Shown: one piece after another, positions 1 to 8,755 of the stretch
Layout: the number at the start of each line of letters is the position of its first letter
Numbering within the stretch: position 1 is the stretch's first letter
Origin: Mansonella perstans
Lineage: Eukaryota; Nematoda; Chromadorea; Rhabditida; Onchocercidae
Assembly (NCBI GenBank): GCA_037074765.1
Contig: JBAMDO010000457.1
Location: forward strand, 1 to 17,612
DNA length: 17,612 nt
Direction of reading: 5' to 3'
Program-made: the position numbers and the translations under genes
The notes under the pieces: model-generated
The model's input: only the letters and a program-made list of their open reading frames with translations
Database searches by the model: none
What the model was told of the DNA's origin: nothing

Positions 1-337
1 GGATATACATTGAGGAATCTTCCTCTTCCCCTTCGTTGCTTTTTTTTTCATTTCTGTCTGTATCGTCTTTAAAAATTTCCACCAACTGATCCATTGTTAT
101 ACAAATGCTAAAATAGTATGAAAGTTTCACCATATTAAAGCTCCTCATACTAGCACCAACTGCAGGACTGGAAAAAGTGTCGCTTCCGACAATTAAGAGA
201 TTTCTCTTCAGTAAGTTGTAAAATAGCATGACGTCTTTTTTTTTGTGATTTCTTCTGCTTGTTGGTGTCACAATTCCTTCATATCCACTACAATATTTTA
301 GAAGAGAGGTTTCGTTACTATAGTAATGCCTATTGGC
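1..337 (-). CDS. Partial host exon, unrecognised protein
   Basis: A frame on the minus strand is open from 337 (just after a TAA at 340-338) to the window edge, about 112 codons, and it continues outside. I do not recognise the family. The composition is clearly protein-like: the stretch KRNLLIVGSDTF lies in the middle, followed by an aromatic/hydrophobic segment (VKLSYYFSICI), then MDQLVEIFKDD and a strongly acidic tail (EGEEED). The first in-frame ATG is at 229-227, but upstream codons also look coding, so this may be an internal exon entered at an acceptor near 312-330. Seen: the open frame and its composition. Inferred: a host gene transcribed leftward, away from the retroelements. No other exon of it could be identified. 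Confidence 0.5.
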
Positions 338-381
338 TTAATGGTCTAATTCCAACTTAATCTCGGTATTGAAATTCGCAG

Positions 382-582
382 ATTACAGCTTGCGAACGGC
401 AGAAGGGAGAACTCAAAAGAGCAAACACTAAAACTTTAGTGGCCGATGCGTCTAATATTGAAGCTAGCACGAGTAAAACTTTAAGCTGCAGAATTTCATC
501 ATCATCAAACAGTCCTCTCAGTGGGCAGAAATCATTAGTTAGTACGAGTTCGAGGCCCAAATCATTTCTTCAATCACTCTGA
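382..582 (+). CDS. Candidate host exon, Ser/Thr/Lys-rich
   Basis: A plus-strand frame is open from an acceptor-like TTCGCAG ending at 381 to a TGA at 580-582. It encodes about 66 residues rich in S, T, K and A, with the run CRISSSSNSPLSGQK. It has no start codon of its own, so if real it is an internal or last exon. A donor-like GTTAGT at 538 could end it earlier. The opposite strand is also open here (about 590 to 357), so strand choice is uncertain. It may belong with the other S/T/A-rich islands downstream. Function unknown. Confidence 0.22.
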   Translation: MTACERQKGELKRANTKTLVADASNIEASTSKTLSCRISSSSNSPLSGQKSLVSTSSRPKSFLQSL

Positions 583-977
583 ATTTAATTAAAGTTTTGA
601 TGAGAAATAAACTATTCTGATACAAATAATACAAAATTCTTTACTTTTTTTCACATCAATTCCAGAATTAGAAAACATTATCTCAGTGTAATTTTAACCT
701 ATTCTAATCTACCGAACAAACAATTTTTCCAGAGCTTTCAGGAACCCATTTCTGATTCATTGTTATTCGGGTTTTCCAATTTAAAATTTGTTTTCCAACT
801 TTTTTGGAACCGTATCTTTTGATTTCAAGCCTTTGTTCGAAATGATTTTCAAAATGATGATGATAGTTTGCGTATTTCTATAAAGTTGCTAATGCTGGAC
901 ACTGAAATTTATTCGAATTTGCATATTTTGCAAACCTACAAGAATCGAGTATAGTGTTAATGTTCATTTTATTTCAG

Positions 978-1067
978 CGAATAACTGCATTATCAGATCA
1001 TCGCGCAAAGGCAAGCGAGCCTTGCCAAAGTAAACGGCTGAACATTATGCAAGAGGTGCCGAAGATT
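978..1067 (+). CDS. Candidate short host exon
   Basis: A 90-nt open stretch of 30 codons follows a good nematode-style acceptor (ATTTCAG ending at 977) and is followed by a weak donor candidate, GTTAAT, at 1068. The peptide starts RITALSDHRAK and contains QEVPKI. Its base composition is richer in G+C than the flanking A/T runs. Seen: acceptor, open frame, composition shift. Inferred: exon status. No family is recognised. Confidence 0.22.
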
Positions 1068-2329
1068 GTTAATTATTTTGAATTTTTCTTTTATTGTTTT
1101 ATTCAAGTTAATGTATTGTTTTTCTTCTTATTTCACCCCGTGATCATAAATTCTGAACAGATGAAGCTATTGATACCACTGCCACGGAAGATTTAGTCTA
1201 TTCATCAAGTAATATAGTTATCAACAGAGATTGCAGATCTAGTCTTGATTTGATGATTTTTCTGATAAGAATTTAGAAACTTATTGAAGAAAATTAATGT
1301 TTGCTCTTGCAGTGAATGATAACATGCGAGGAAAAGCAGCAAGATCAGCTAACTTTTGCAAGGAGACATCGATTTGCAACAGCTATTATTAATGACAGAG
1401 AGATGTGCATTTCCAAACCTATCTGCTGCAACAAACACAGCAAATATGTATGTCGCGGGAAGATAGTTGTTCCTTCTAATGTTCTGCTTTGAAATTTGCT
1501 TTTGTAATTCTTTGCAGATTGCAGTTTCTGTTTTTTATTTTCTGCTTGAAATAAATTTATTTTACTTTGTAAAATTTCTGAATTGAAAGTGTAACTGTAC
1601 CAATGAGAAATTCATAACAAAGCTAGTAATTCTAAGCAAAATGCGAATGCAAAAAATTGAAATAGAAAGAAAAAGAATTCGTCAAAGAATGAAAAAATTG
1701 AAGTAATTGAAAGCAATTTTAAAAAAATTCTAAAAAATTTAAAAATTTCATTCATAAAATATTCGAATTACTTCAGGAATATTTTTAGATCAAAATTAAA
1801 GCATAGACAATATTGATCCGTCAATTTTATTTTGAACTAATTTGCATATTTTACTTTCTAAATACCAATACTTCAAGCTAACAAGGTAAATTTCAGAAAA
1901 AAAGCAAAGAGTGGAGGAAGTGATTCCAAAAGTAAAATTTCATTCCTTAAAGAAATTTCTTAATTTTAAAATCCAACGTTAAAGTAAAAAATTCCAACTT
2001 TGAAAATTTCGATTTCACTTATTAATTTGGAATATTACTTTCGAATTCATTCTATATGCAAATTTTCGACAATGTTTATAGGTTTGCTGAGTAATGATCA
2101 GCGACAGAACGCGAATATGTTGCGCCTAGAAGCGGCTGCTGCTGCGGCAGATGCGGGAACGATAAGGAACCTATTAGGCTCATTCTTTTTTCTTTTGAAA
2201 ATTTATGTAGTTTTTTTCATTTCGAAAACTTTTATTGAGAGTCTACGATAAAGCGCAAAATTAAAAGTGTTCTTACAAATCACTTTATTCCTTGTTGAAA
2301 GATTATCTAAATTTCAAAAGTAAAATTAA

Positions 2330-2515
2330 ATAAAAGAGTTCACATCGACAAAAGGCGATAATGCAACCGCAGTTGGCATTATGAACAACTGTAAACCGAA
2401 ATTATCTGGAGTTCCATCAACGTCTGCTACAGCGGAGGCAGTTGCTATCAGTGCTCCAAATATCTTTTTTATTGATAATAAGGACGGAAAAAACAAAAAC
2501 ACGATCAGTATTTAG
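2330..2515 (+). CDS. Candidate host exon, Ala/Ser/Thr-rich
   Basis: The frame is open from just after a TAA at 2327 to a TAG at 2513-2515, about 61 codons. Residues such as GVPSTSATAEAVAISAPN give a low-complexity character like the neighbouring island at about 2525-2640, which reads in a different frame (NDTAASTGENIVNS). No initiator ATG is obvious at its start. It could be a late exon of a gene truncated by the outer element's insertion at 2767, or chance. No recognised domain. Confidence 0.2.
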   Translation: MKEFTSTKGDNATAVGIMNNCKPKLSGVPSTSATAEAVAISAPNIFFIDNKDGKNKNTISI

Positions 2516-3113
2516 GGAATCATTCTTCATTTAATGATACAGCCGCATCTACTGGCGAAAATATTGTTAACTCTGGTCATTTTCCATTATTTCTTGTGAA
2601 TAATTATTCATGCTCGGTTTTCCTCTAAAGTTGTTTTCTCTCGTTGTAAGTGCATTTTTTCATTTTGAAAAGCAGTGAGAAATCTCAAGATATTCTTCTT
2701 CGTTATTGACTTTTATCATATGGCATAGAATCTTTAGGGACCGAATATCAAAAAATAAGTCATAATTGTCGCGAAATTCATATTCATAACGCGAAATTCC
2801 ATAGGGTTTAAATCTGATTGTATTAACGGCTTTTATGAGCCACCTAATTAATTTCGTAATGTTTAATCTCTTTGTTCCAATTATAAGCTGTCAAACTCTT
2901 TAAACTAACAAAGAGGCAGCTGCAATTAACATCTTATTAACCAAAACCATTCTGTAACTATGTCGAAATCCTTTGTTTGATGCTTATGCTTACATGCAAT
3001 ATATTGTACCTTCTCAACCAAGCTTATCTGTACAAAGGATTTCATTTTTTATGATCTTTAGTTTCTTATAACTCAACTCATTAATACAAGTTTTCTCCGC
3101 CTACAATACTCAG

Positions 3114-3119
3114 TATAAA
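3114..3119 (+). promoter_or_regulatory. TATA-like box, outer 5' LTR
   Basis: TATAAA lies in the U3 region. The 3' LTR copy reads TATATAAA at 17402-17409, so the 5' copy has lost 2 nt. Transcription would be expected to start about 30 nt downstream, which would put AATAAA (3280) inside R. Confidence 0.5.
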
Positions 3120-3279
3120 CTCTCAATCATCCCAAAAGACCATATTTTTTGGAATTTGTTCACATCCACGGCTACTGGTTCTATTCTCTTCATCATTACC
3201 GCTTTTATTATATTAATGTTACTATTAAATGCGCGTTCTACATAATTGTTACATTATTCTCGCGTTATCCAATTATTCT

Positions 3280-3285
3280 AATAAA
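3280..3285 (+). terminator. Poly(A) signal, outer 5' LTR
   Basis: AATAAA directly precedes an SL1-like block that starts at 3287. The same pair occurs in the 3' LTR at 17570-17575 and 17577. Cleavage 10-25 nt downstream would fall within the SL1-like sequence and would define the R/U5 boundary there. Confidence 0.6.
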
Positions 3286-3286
3286 T

Positions 3287-3425
3287 GATTTAATTACCAA
3301 GTTTGAGGTGCGAACACAATTCAACTCAACGCAACTCAACACAACGGCTTAATTACCCAAGTTTGAGGTGCGAACACAATCCAACTTAACGCAACTCACA
3401 CAACGGTTTAATTACCCAAGTTTTG
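3287..3425 (+). repeat. Tandem repeat of SL1-containing unit
   Basis: Units of 60 bp (3301-3360) and 59 bp (3361-3419) are arrayed head to tail, with a partial unit on each side. Three SL1-like blocks result. 3287-3307 is 21 nt with one substitution and one missing C. 3346-3367 is 22 nt with one substitution. 3405-3423 matches the first 19 SL1 bases exactly and then diverges. The first two are followed by GTGCGAACAC. The 3' LTR ends at the window edge after its first block, so its copy number cannot be read. Confidence 0.9.
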
Positions 3426-3522
3426 TTTCCGCAACTCAACCTAACACACATTCGTGATCAAATCATTAAAGAATATTGGCTAAGAGTTGACCTCTCACAC
3501 AAAATTCACGACATAAATTTTT

Positions 3523-3540
3523 TGGTGCCGAGGTGAGGTG
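3523..3540 (+). other. Primer binding site, outer element
   Basis: TGGTGCCGAGGTGAGG begins 9 nt after the LTR end. A primer binding site starts with TGG, complementary to the CCA end of a tRNA. The first seven bases (TGGTGCC) are shared with the inner element's site at 7944. The tRNA cannot be named with confidence; an elongator tRNA-Met-like 3' end is one possibility. Confidence 0.6.
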
Positions 3541-3543
3541 ACG

Positions 3544-4963
3544 ATGTCAAGTAACATAACAGCCAATATACATCAGCAAAAAAAAAGGTTGGTTTTTCTT
3601 CTTCAAGAAATCAAGTCCCTGAAGTTTGAATCTCCGGATCCAAACGCATCACTAAAACAACAGGGAAACGTTTATGAAACGAGGAAAGAGGTTCTCGCGG
3701 ATAAGATAGATAGAATACAGTTATGCGTTGATTCACTCGGAAAAAGCAAACGACAAGTGGTTCAACTACCTTCAAACAATCCCGCAACGAAAAGAAAGGA
3801 AGAAGAAAAAACTTATGAAACAATCACGGAAGGTGAAAACGGATTATTCCGAATAATACAGAGGGAAAGGAAGCGCTAATAACGCTGACAAGAGACAGGA
3901 GAAAGCCGAACAAAATTGGAACAGCTATTAATGGAAATAAAGGCAAAGAGTAAGAAACTGAGAAATTAATTTCTCCCTCAAACCTTTCTGTCAATCTTCC
4001 TCAATTATCCTTACCTACCTTCAATGGTGACCCTAGACAATGGCGACAATTTTGGAGCAGTTTCAATGCAGCAATCCATTCATAAACAATTCCGGAAATC
4101 CAAACCTAAATTACTTGTATTCGTGTCTGAAGGATAATGCTCTACAGGCTGTATCAGGATACGATATAGCACCGGAAAACTATAAGTAATCATGCAACTA
4201 CTCAAAGAAAATTATGGCGACCCTTCAACAATATCGGCACTACTGTATCACGAACTCCAGTCTATTAAAAGAGATGAAAAGGATTGGATTACAATCGTCA
4301 AGAATATCGAAAGAGTGTTGCGCACTGGAAGCTTCAGGAGAAAACTGGAGCATTCAAGTATGAAATTACAATAGAAAGCAAGCTGCCATCTTACATTCTG
4401 GAGAAAGTATATACCAAAAAACATTAGATATGCCTTGGTCAATTGCGAAATTAAGGGATTTCTTGTTAAAGACGGCTAAAGTGAATCAACAAGTAAAGAG
4501 AGTCACAGTTCATCACCCGTGCTGACAATAAACTTACAATTATCAATCCGAACAAAAGCGAAGATACGACTCGGGAGGAACTTCAGCATTATCAACAATA
4601 CGAACTAACCAAAACTCACCACAACGTACAATAATTAAAAAGAGACCATGCATATTTTGCACTGGAGACCACTGGGATAGCGATTGCGACGCCTATCCTA
4701 CTGTTCGAATAAATCGCCTCAAGATGCTGAAGAAATGTATAGTTTGTTTTAAAGACAATCATATGGGAGAAGGATGTAAAGTGAAAAAACAATGTTCTAC
4801 TGCAAAGCTTCGCATAACAGTGCGGTGTGTGAAAAAAGAAGCATATCTACTTCACAAGAAGAGTAAATTCAGAAGGAAAGGAGTGTTCGACAACACTCTA
4901 CAGTTCAACATATGCGACTCGAACAATACAACAAGAGAAACTTTACTTTATGTAAAGAGATAG
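3544..4963 (+). pseudogene. gag: Outer Gag, broken
   Basis: Gag forms the core particle and binds the element RNA. The ATG at 3544 (peptide MSSNITANIH) is chosen over an upstream GTG because the inner element's Gag also starts MSS just after its PBS. The first frame stops at 3877-3879. The homologous reading then hops frames. A DUF1759-like block (LPTFNGDPRQWRQFWSSF) is at 3972-4083 with stops at 4083 and 4107. More of the domain follows at 4109-4189 and 4192-4374. Two CCHC knuckles are intact in one frame from 4649: C-X2-C-X3-H-X4-C and C-X2-C-X4-H-X4-C. A third is shifted out of frame near 4797. At least six breaks make this non-functional as sequenced, though some indels could be assembly errors. 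Confidence 0.85.
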
Positions 4964-5397
4964 ATGTCTACAATCCGTCGCAACCCCAAAGACAACAAAA
5001 AGCCTTAGCATTATTTGATATAGGCTCACAACTGTCCTTTATCTCCAAGAAATTATCTCATCAATTGAGACTAACTGAGTCAGAAAAACAAACTATGATG
5101 ATAGCTCCTTTTGATACGAGGAAACCAATGGAGTGTCCCACTTCTCACACGGAATTGAAGGTACGAACTGAAGACAACGAAGTTATATCGTTGTGCGCTA
5201 ATGTAATCGAATACTTAACAAACGAACTACAGGTGGTTGAGATAACAAAGGAATTTCAATTCGATGATTTAAATAACCATTGGGGAAAGCCCGACATACT
5301 CATTGGAGCGGACTATTTCTTCAAGTTTATAAATCTACAAGATCTCAAAGAGTTAAAATCAGGACATATATTAGTCCATCTAAGGTTGGCCCTATGA
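4912..5397 (+). pseudogene. Outer aspartic protease region (DUF1758-like)
   Basis: The retroviral-type aspartic protease cleaves the Gag-Pol polyprotein. The catalytic motif reads ALFDIGSQLSFIS, with Asp at residue 36 of this frame (around 5017). The C-terminal block PDILIGADYFF matches the characteristic end of the BEL/Pao protease domain. The usual D-S/T-G is D-I-G here, and the inner element has D-L-G, so this is a family trait rather than decay. The frame overlaps the zinc-knuckle frame upstream and ends at a stop after a shift near 5380. The homologous reading resumes in another frame (KVGPMIVESGDI). Confidence 0.8.
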
Positions 5398-6536
5398 TTG
5401 TTGAAAGTGGTGATATTAACAAACTTTGGAAGAATAACAGTTATCCCACAGGGATAATATGCTCAGCTAATGCAACCCTCCAATTCAGAATTAGAAAAAT
5501 TCTGGAAATTAGAAATGATCGGCATTCAAGAATCCCCCACAGTAGATGATGATCATCAAGCTATAAAACATTTTGAACAAACCATCGTTATAATGGATGG
5601 AAGATATCAAGTACGTTGGCCGTGGAAAAGCTCCACACAAAGACTAATCAACAATTATGGATTATGCCATGGACGTTTGAAATATCTAGTTAAACGTCTA
5701 CAACTCCAATCACTTCTTCATGTATACGACAAGACAATCAAAGATCAATTACAAACCGGAATAGTTGAAGAAGTACCTCAGAATGATGAGGTTGGTGTTA
5801 TACATTATCTACCACATCACGAGGTGCTAACCCTGGCAAAAATACAACCAAATTAAGAATAGTTTATGACGCTTCAGCACGTCACAAAGGATTTAAAAGC
5901 CTAAACGACATATTGTATCGAGGTCTAGTACTGCTACCAGATTTAGTTGATATATTACTCCGTTTTCGAACGATGAGGATAGTGATAACTGCTGATGTCG
6001 AAAAGGCATTCTTACAAATAGGGCTACAAGAAGAAGAAAGGAATTGTACACGATTTCTTTGGTTAAATAAGATAAAAGAAGAAGTCTGCGACGAGAATAT
6101 AAAAAGTTACCGCTTCAAGAGAGTTCCCTTTGGAGTGATATCATCCCCTTTCTTGTTAGCAGCGACTCTTAACTACCATCTAGAAAATTATGGTAGTGAA
6201 TTAGCTGGAGAAATCAGAAAGAATCTATACGTGGACAATATCACTATATCGGCAGAGAATACTGAAGAGGCATTGTACAAGCATGAGAAAATGAAGATAA
6301 TTTTTGAGGAAGCCTCAATGAATGTGAGGGAATTCCTTTCAAATGAAAAGGATTTCAACAAACGAATATCTTATTCCGACTTAAACCAAACAAACAAACA
6401 AAACTTTCTTGGACTTAACTGGAACCATGAAAGGGATCATATAGATGTTATATTAAAACCATGGCGAGGAAAGGATTTAACAAAAAGGACCATTTTACAA
6501 TTCATCGCCTCTCAATATGATCTCTGGGCCTTTTAG
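5389..6536 (+). pseudogene. pol: Outer reverse transcriptase, frameshifted
   Basis: RT copies the element RNA into DNA inside the cytoplasmic particle. Three frames carry the domain: 5389-5480, 5470-5856 (N-terminal part with RWPWK, CHGRLKYLVKRL and HYLPHHEVL) and 5841-6536. The last holds the core: [19 protein letters not shown] (catalytic Asp 5994-5996), [13 protein letters not shown], and YVDN at 6228-6239 in place of the usual YVDD. The thumb-like end reads [13 protein letters not shown], then the frame shifts near 6525 into the RNase H frame. At least three single-base-type shifts split it. The same blocks, in the same order, occur in the inner element at 9980-11060. Confidence 0.88.
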
Positions 6537-7445
6537 TCCGGTAATGATCAGATTCAAATTGTTTATTCAATACCTATGGCGAGAAAATATTCCATGGGAT
6601 CAATCCTTAAATGAAACATATAAACAAAAATGGAATCTGCTCATTACTGAATGGCCAACAAATGTAATAGGACTACCAAGATTTGTGAAGGAATTCTCAG
6701 TGCCAACAGAATTTCACATGTTCACGGATGCGTCCAAAGTTGCTTATTCCGCAGCTGTTTATGTACGAAAAGTTTTACCTGGAAACCCTGTAAGATCATT
6801 CTTGATCTTTGCTAAATCTCGAATTGCTCCAATCAAAGGTATATCGATACCCAAACTTGAGTTATTATCTGTATTGATTGGAGTAAGAGCAGGCCAGTTC
6901 GTATTAAAGCAGCTACAAAAGGAAGATTATCCCGTTACTTTATGGTCAGATTCAAAATGTGCTCTCTTCTGGATTACAAATTATACGAAATTGCTTCCAC
7001 GATTTGTGCAAAATCGAGTGGAAAAGATTCGAAAATCCAGATTCAACTTAAGATATGTCCCTAGCTTGGACAATCCAGCTGATATAGCTACAACAGGAAT
7101 TTCACCAATCAAACTTCGCAATAACGAGCTATGGTGGAATGGTCCGCAATGGTTGAATGGACCCGAATCGAAATGGCCTAATTGTAAGTTCGTTTATGAA
7201 GCTGATGATGAATTCGAACAAGCAATTATAGCAAAAATATCAACGGTTCCACACCCAACTGAGGAGAAGGCGATAACTCAATTTATTGATGTACACCGCT
7301 TTAGTAAATGGACAAAATTAGTAAGAGCGGTAGTATGGGCGCTTAGATTCATTAAACAAATTCATCGAAGAGGATTACCTTGGCTCAAATTATTATCTAT
7401 CAAAGGAATCAATATGACTCAAAACGATTATCAAATAGCAACCAG
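6517..7445 (+). pseudogene. pol: Outer RNase H and pol linker, cut by insertion
   Basis: RNase H removes the RNA strand during reverse transcription. All four acidic residues appear in one frame: Asp in MFTDAS (6727-6729), Glu in PKLELL (6859-6861), Asp in LWSDSKCALFW (6949-6951) and Asp in NPADIA (7081-7083). A linker with WWNGPQWL follows and leads to the integrase. At 7441-7445 the target duplication ACCAG is reached and the inner LTR begins. The frame reads on into the LTR to a TGA at 7657-7659, adding about 71 foreign codons. The pol frame continues at 15545, and the residues flanking the gap align with uninterrupted inner pol, so the insertion caused this break. Confidence 0.88.
7441..7445 (+). 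repeat. Target site duplication ACCAG, left
   Basis: ACCAG lies immediately left of the inner 5' LTR and is repeated at 15540-15544 immediately right of the inner 3' LTR. Five base pairs fits BEL/Pao integrases, which typically duplicate 4-6 bp. Confidence 0.95.
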
Positions 7446-7730
7446 TGTCGCGAAACTCGCGAAAATTAAAATAAATTTTATACAAATTAAAAGGAATGGT
7501 TTCCATGATTCATTATTTATCTCATTTACATATTTTAGAGTTATTTCCTACCAAATTCAAATGTGTTTTTTCTTTTTCCCCAGATATTCGTGTTCCGGTT
7601 ATACAGTAAATTCTTTTCCTAACAATCACTCCAAATGTTCATTCAAATTCTCATCCTGAATTTCTCATTATCATACTTATATGTTAATTAGATCTAAAGT
7701 TTCCGGTGTAAACCACTCCTTCTTCTAGTC

Positions 7731-7738
7731 TATATAAA
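7731..7738 (+). promoter_or_regulatory. TATA box, inner 5' LTR
   Basis: TATATAAA is conserved in the 3' LTR at 15332-15339. It is the likely core promoter of the inner element. A start about 30 nt downstream would leave the SL1-like block (7853) about 90 nt into the RNA. Confidence 0.6.
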
Positions 7739-7852
7739 CTGTACTTAACTCACAATCTTCATTCCAAGACATTCTAAGGACTCCAGTCTTGCTCAAGCTT
7801 TATTCGCTATTCTACTGTTTACTATTCACTTTATCTTTCGTTCTAAAAAAAG

Positions 7853-7873
7853 GGTTCAATTACCCAAGCCGAG
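7853..7873 (+). promoter_or_regulatory. SL1-like sequence, inner 5' LTR
   Basis: GGTTCAATTACCCAAG followed by CCGAG aligns with the 22-nt nematode SL1 exon with three substitutions and one missing base. It is followed by GTG, so the exon-end/donor arrangement GAG|GT is kept. The 3' LTR repeats it exactly at 15454-15474. Confidence 0.7.
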
Positions 7874-7943
7874 GTGTTTTGCACTACAACGAACACACTC
7901 TGCTCACACACGATTGCGCTCAACAAAAATTTCCCGACAGATT

Positions 7944-7961
7944 TGGTGCCACGGACCAGGA
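7944..7961 (+). other. Primer binding site, inner element
   Basis: TGGTGCCACGGACCAGG begins 4 nt after the LTR end. It shares TGGTGCC with the outer site and then differs, so the two families may use different tRNAs that both end in GGCACCA. The tRNA was not identified. Confidence 0.6.
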
Positions 7962-7970
7962 ACGGACGGA

Positions 7971-8755
7971 ATGTCCTCATCAATCGTCAATCAGCGCAAC
8001 CAGCAATCGGCAGGATAGTCGAACTTCTGAAGGAAATTAACGAACTCGATCTAACACAGCCAGATCGGAACCTCTCCCCAGAAGAACAAAACAAACAATA
8101 CGAAACGAAGAAACGTATTGTTCGAAACAAGGCGAAACAATTGGAGATGTACGCCGGTAACTTGGAAGCGATCAACGATAAGTGGCTAACTCTCATACAG
8201 CAAACGACAATAGCGACGAAAAGGAAGGAAGAAGAAGAGAAGTATGAGAGGATGGTCACTGACAAACAGGGAATCCTGCACATGATTAATAAGAGCAAGG
8301 AAGCAATCATTATCCTTGACTCTTATTATAACGACTTCGAATTAGCAATCAAAAAGGAGGAGTCATCGTCCACGAGGGAGAGGGAAATGGCCAATCCCTC
8401 ACCTGTTTGCCATTCAACAATAAACCTACCCAAGTTACCACTTCCAACATTCAGTGGCGACATCAAATTATGGAGGGAATTCTGGAATAGCTTCAACGCA
8501 GCTATTCACCTCCAGGAAATATCCAACATTCAAAAGCTCACCTATCTAATATCATGTTTAAGGGGTGAAGCACTGGAAGCTATAAGAGGGTTCGACGTAG
8601 CTCCAGAAAACTACGAATTGATAAGGCAGGTGTTAACCGACAAATATGGTAACCCTGCAATTATCAAAAAATCATTATACTCCATTCCATCCAACGGAAC
8701 GACAAGGAATGGAAAGCAAAAGTCGAAGCAATGGAAAAGATTCTTCGACAACTAG
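7971..8755 (+). pseudogene. gag: Inner Gag, N-terminal part
   Basis: This is the structural Gag, N-terminal half. The ATG at 7971 (MSSSIVNQRNQQ) matches the outer Gag start (MSS) and lies 10 nt after the PBS. That frame meets a TAG at 8016, and the homologous reading moves to another frame at about 8012 (RIVELLKEINELDL). The longer frame also extends upstream through the PBS into the LTR, but that part is not believable protein. A charged helical region (about 8012-8380) precedes a DUF1759-like domain: LPLPTFSGDIKLWREFWNSF, then CLRGEALEAIRGF and VLTDKYGNP. Another shift at about 8680 moves the reading to the next frame, and this frame ends at a TAG at 8753-8755. Confidence 0.85.

Larger units (their letters stand above)
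341..2766. other. AT-rich flank with few coding signals
   Basis: This 2.4-kb stretch lies between the left-edge exon and the outer LTR. It is mostly A/T runs and short homopolymers, typical of nematode intron or intergenic DNA. Several less AT-rich islands look exon-like on the plus strand, at about 382-582, 978-1067, 1313-1395, 2082-2190 and 2330-2640. Some follow acceptor-like sequence, for example ATTTCAG ending at 977 and CTCTTGCAG ending at 1312. Their predicted peptides are rich in S, T, A and N. I could not chain them into one phase-consistent gene. No tRNA, rRNA or transposon remnant was recognised here. Confidence 0.5.
2767..3513 (+). repeat. Outer element 5' LTR
   Basis: This 747-bp direct repeat begins TGTCGCGAAATTC and matches 17062-17612 at high identity until the window ends. 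The right end is set at ACGACA (3513). That choice mirrors the start (terminal inverted TGTCG...CGACA), matches the end of the inner LTR, and leaves 9 nt before the primer binding site. Differences from the 3' copy include an extra 7 bp near 2782, scattered homopolymer indels and about 8-9 substitutions. It contains a TATA-like box at 3114, AATAAA at 3280 and three SL1-like blocks in a tandem repeat. Confidence 0.9.
7446..7939 (+). repeat. Inner element 5' LTR
   Basis: This 494-bp LTR begins TGTCGCGAAACTC and ends TTTCCCGACA, an imperfect 10-bp terminal inverted repeat. It holds TATATAAA at 7731 and an SL1-like block at 7853-7873. The poly(A) signal is mutated: the base at 7848 is A where the 3' LTR has T, so AATAAA reads AAAAAA. 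Confidence 0.96.

Noticed and set aside
954..1196. Single 80-residue gene in the flank
   Set aside because: Only its middle part (978-1067) looks coding. The rest is translated A/T-rich intron-like sequence.
2762..2766. ATAAT as the outer target site duplication
   Set aside because: The matching right flank lies beyond 17612, so it cannot be tested here.
3611..3823. Minus-strand open frames opposite gag, RT and env (for example 3611-3823, 9877-10248, 14390-14758)
   Set aside because: They lie opposite clearly recognised plus-strand domains and show no recognisable protein features.
7446..7659. C-terminal extension of outer pol into the inner LTR as a functional fusion
   Set aside because: The residues are translated LTR sequence. 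The pol homology stops exactly at the target duplication and resumes at 15545.
7789..8040. Separate small gene spanning the LTR end and PBS
   Set aside because: It lies in LTR and leader sequence, repeats in the 3' LTR (15390 onward) with a different tail, and has no domain.
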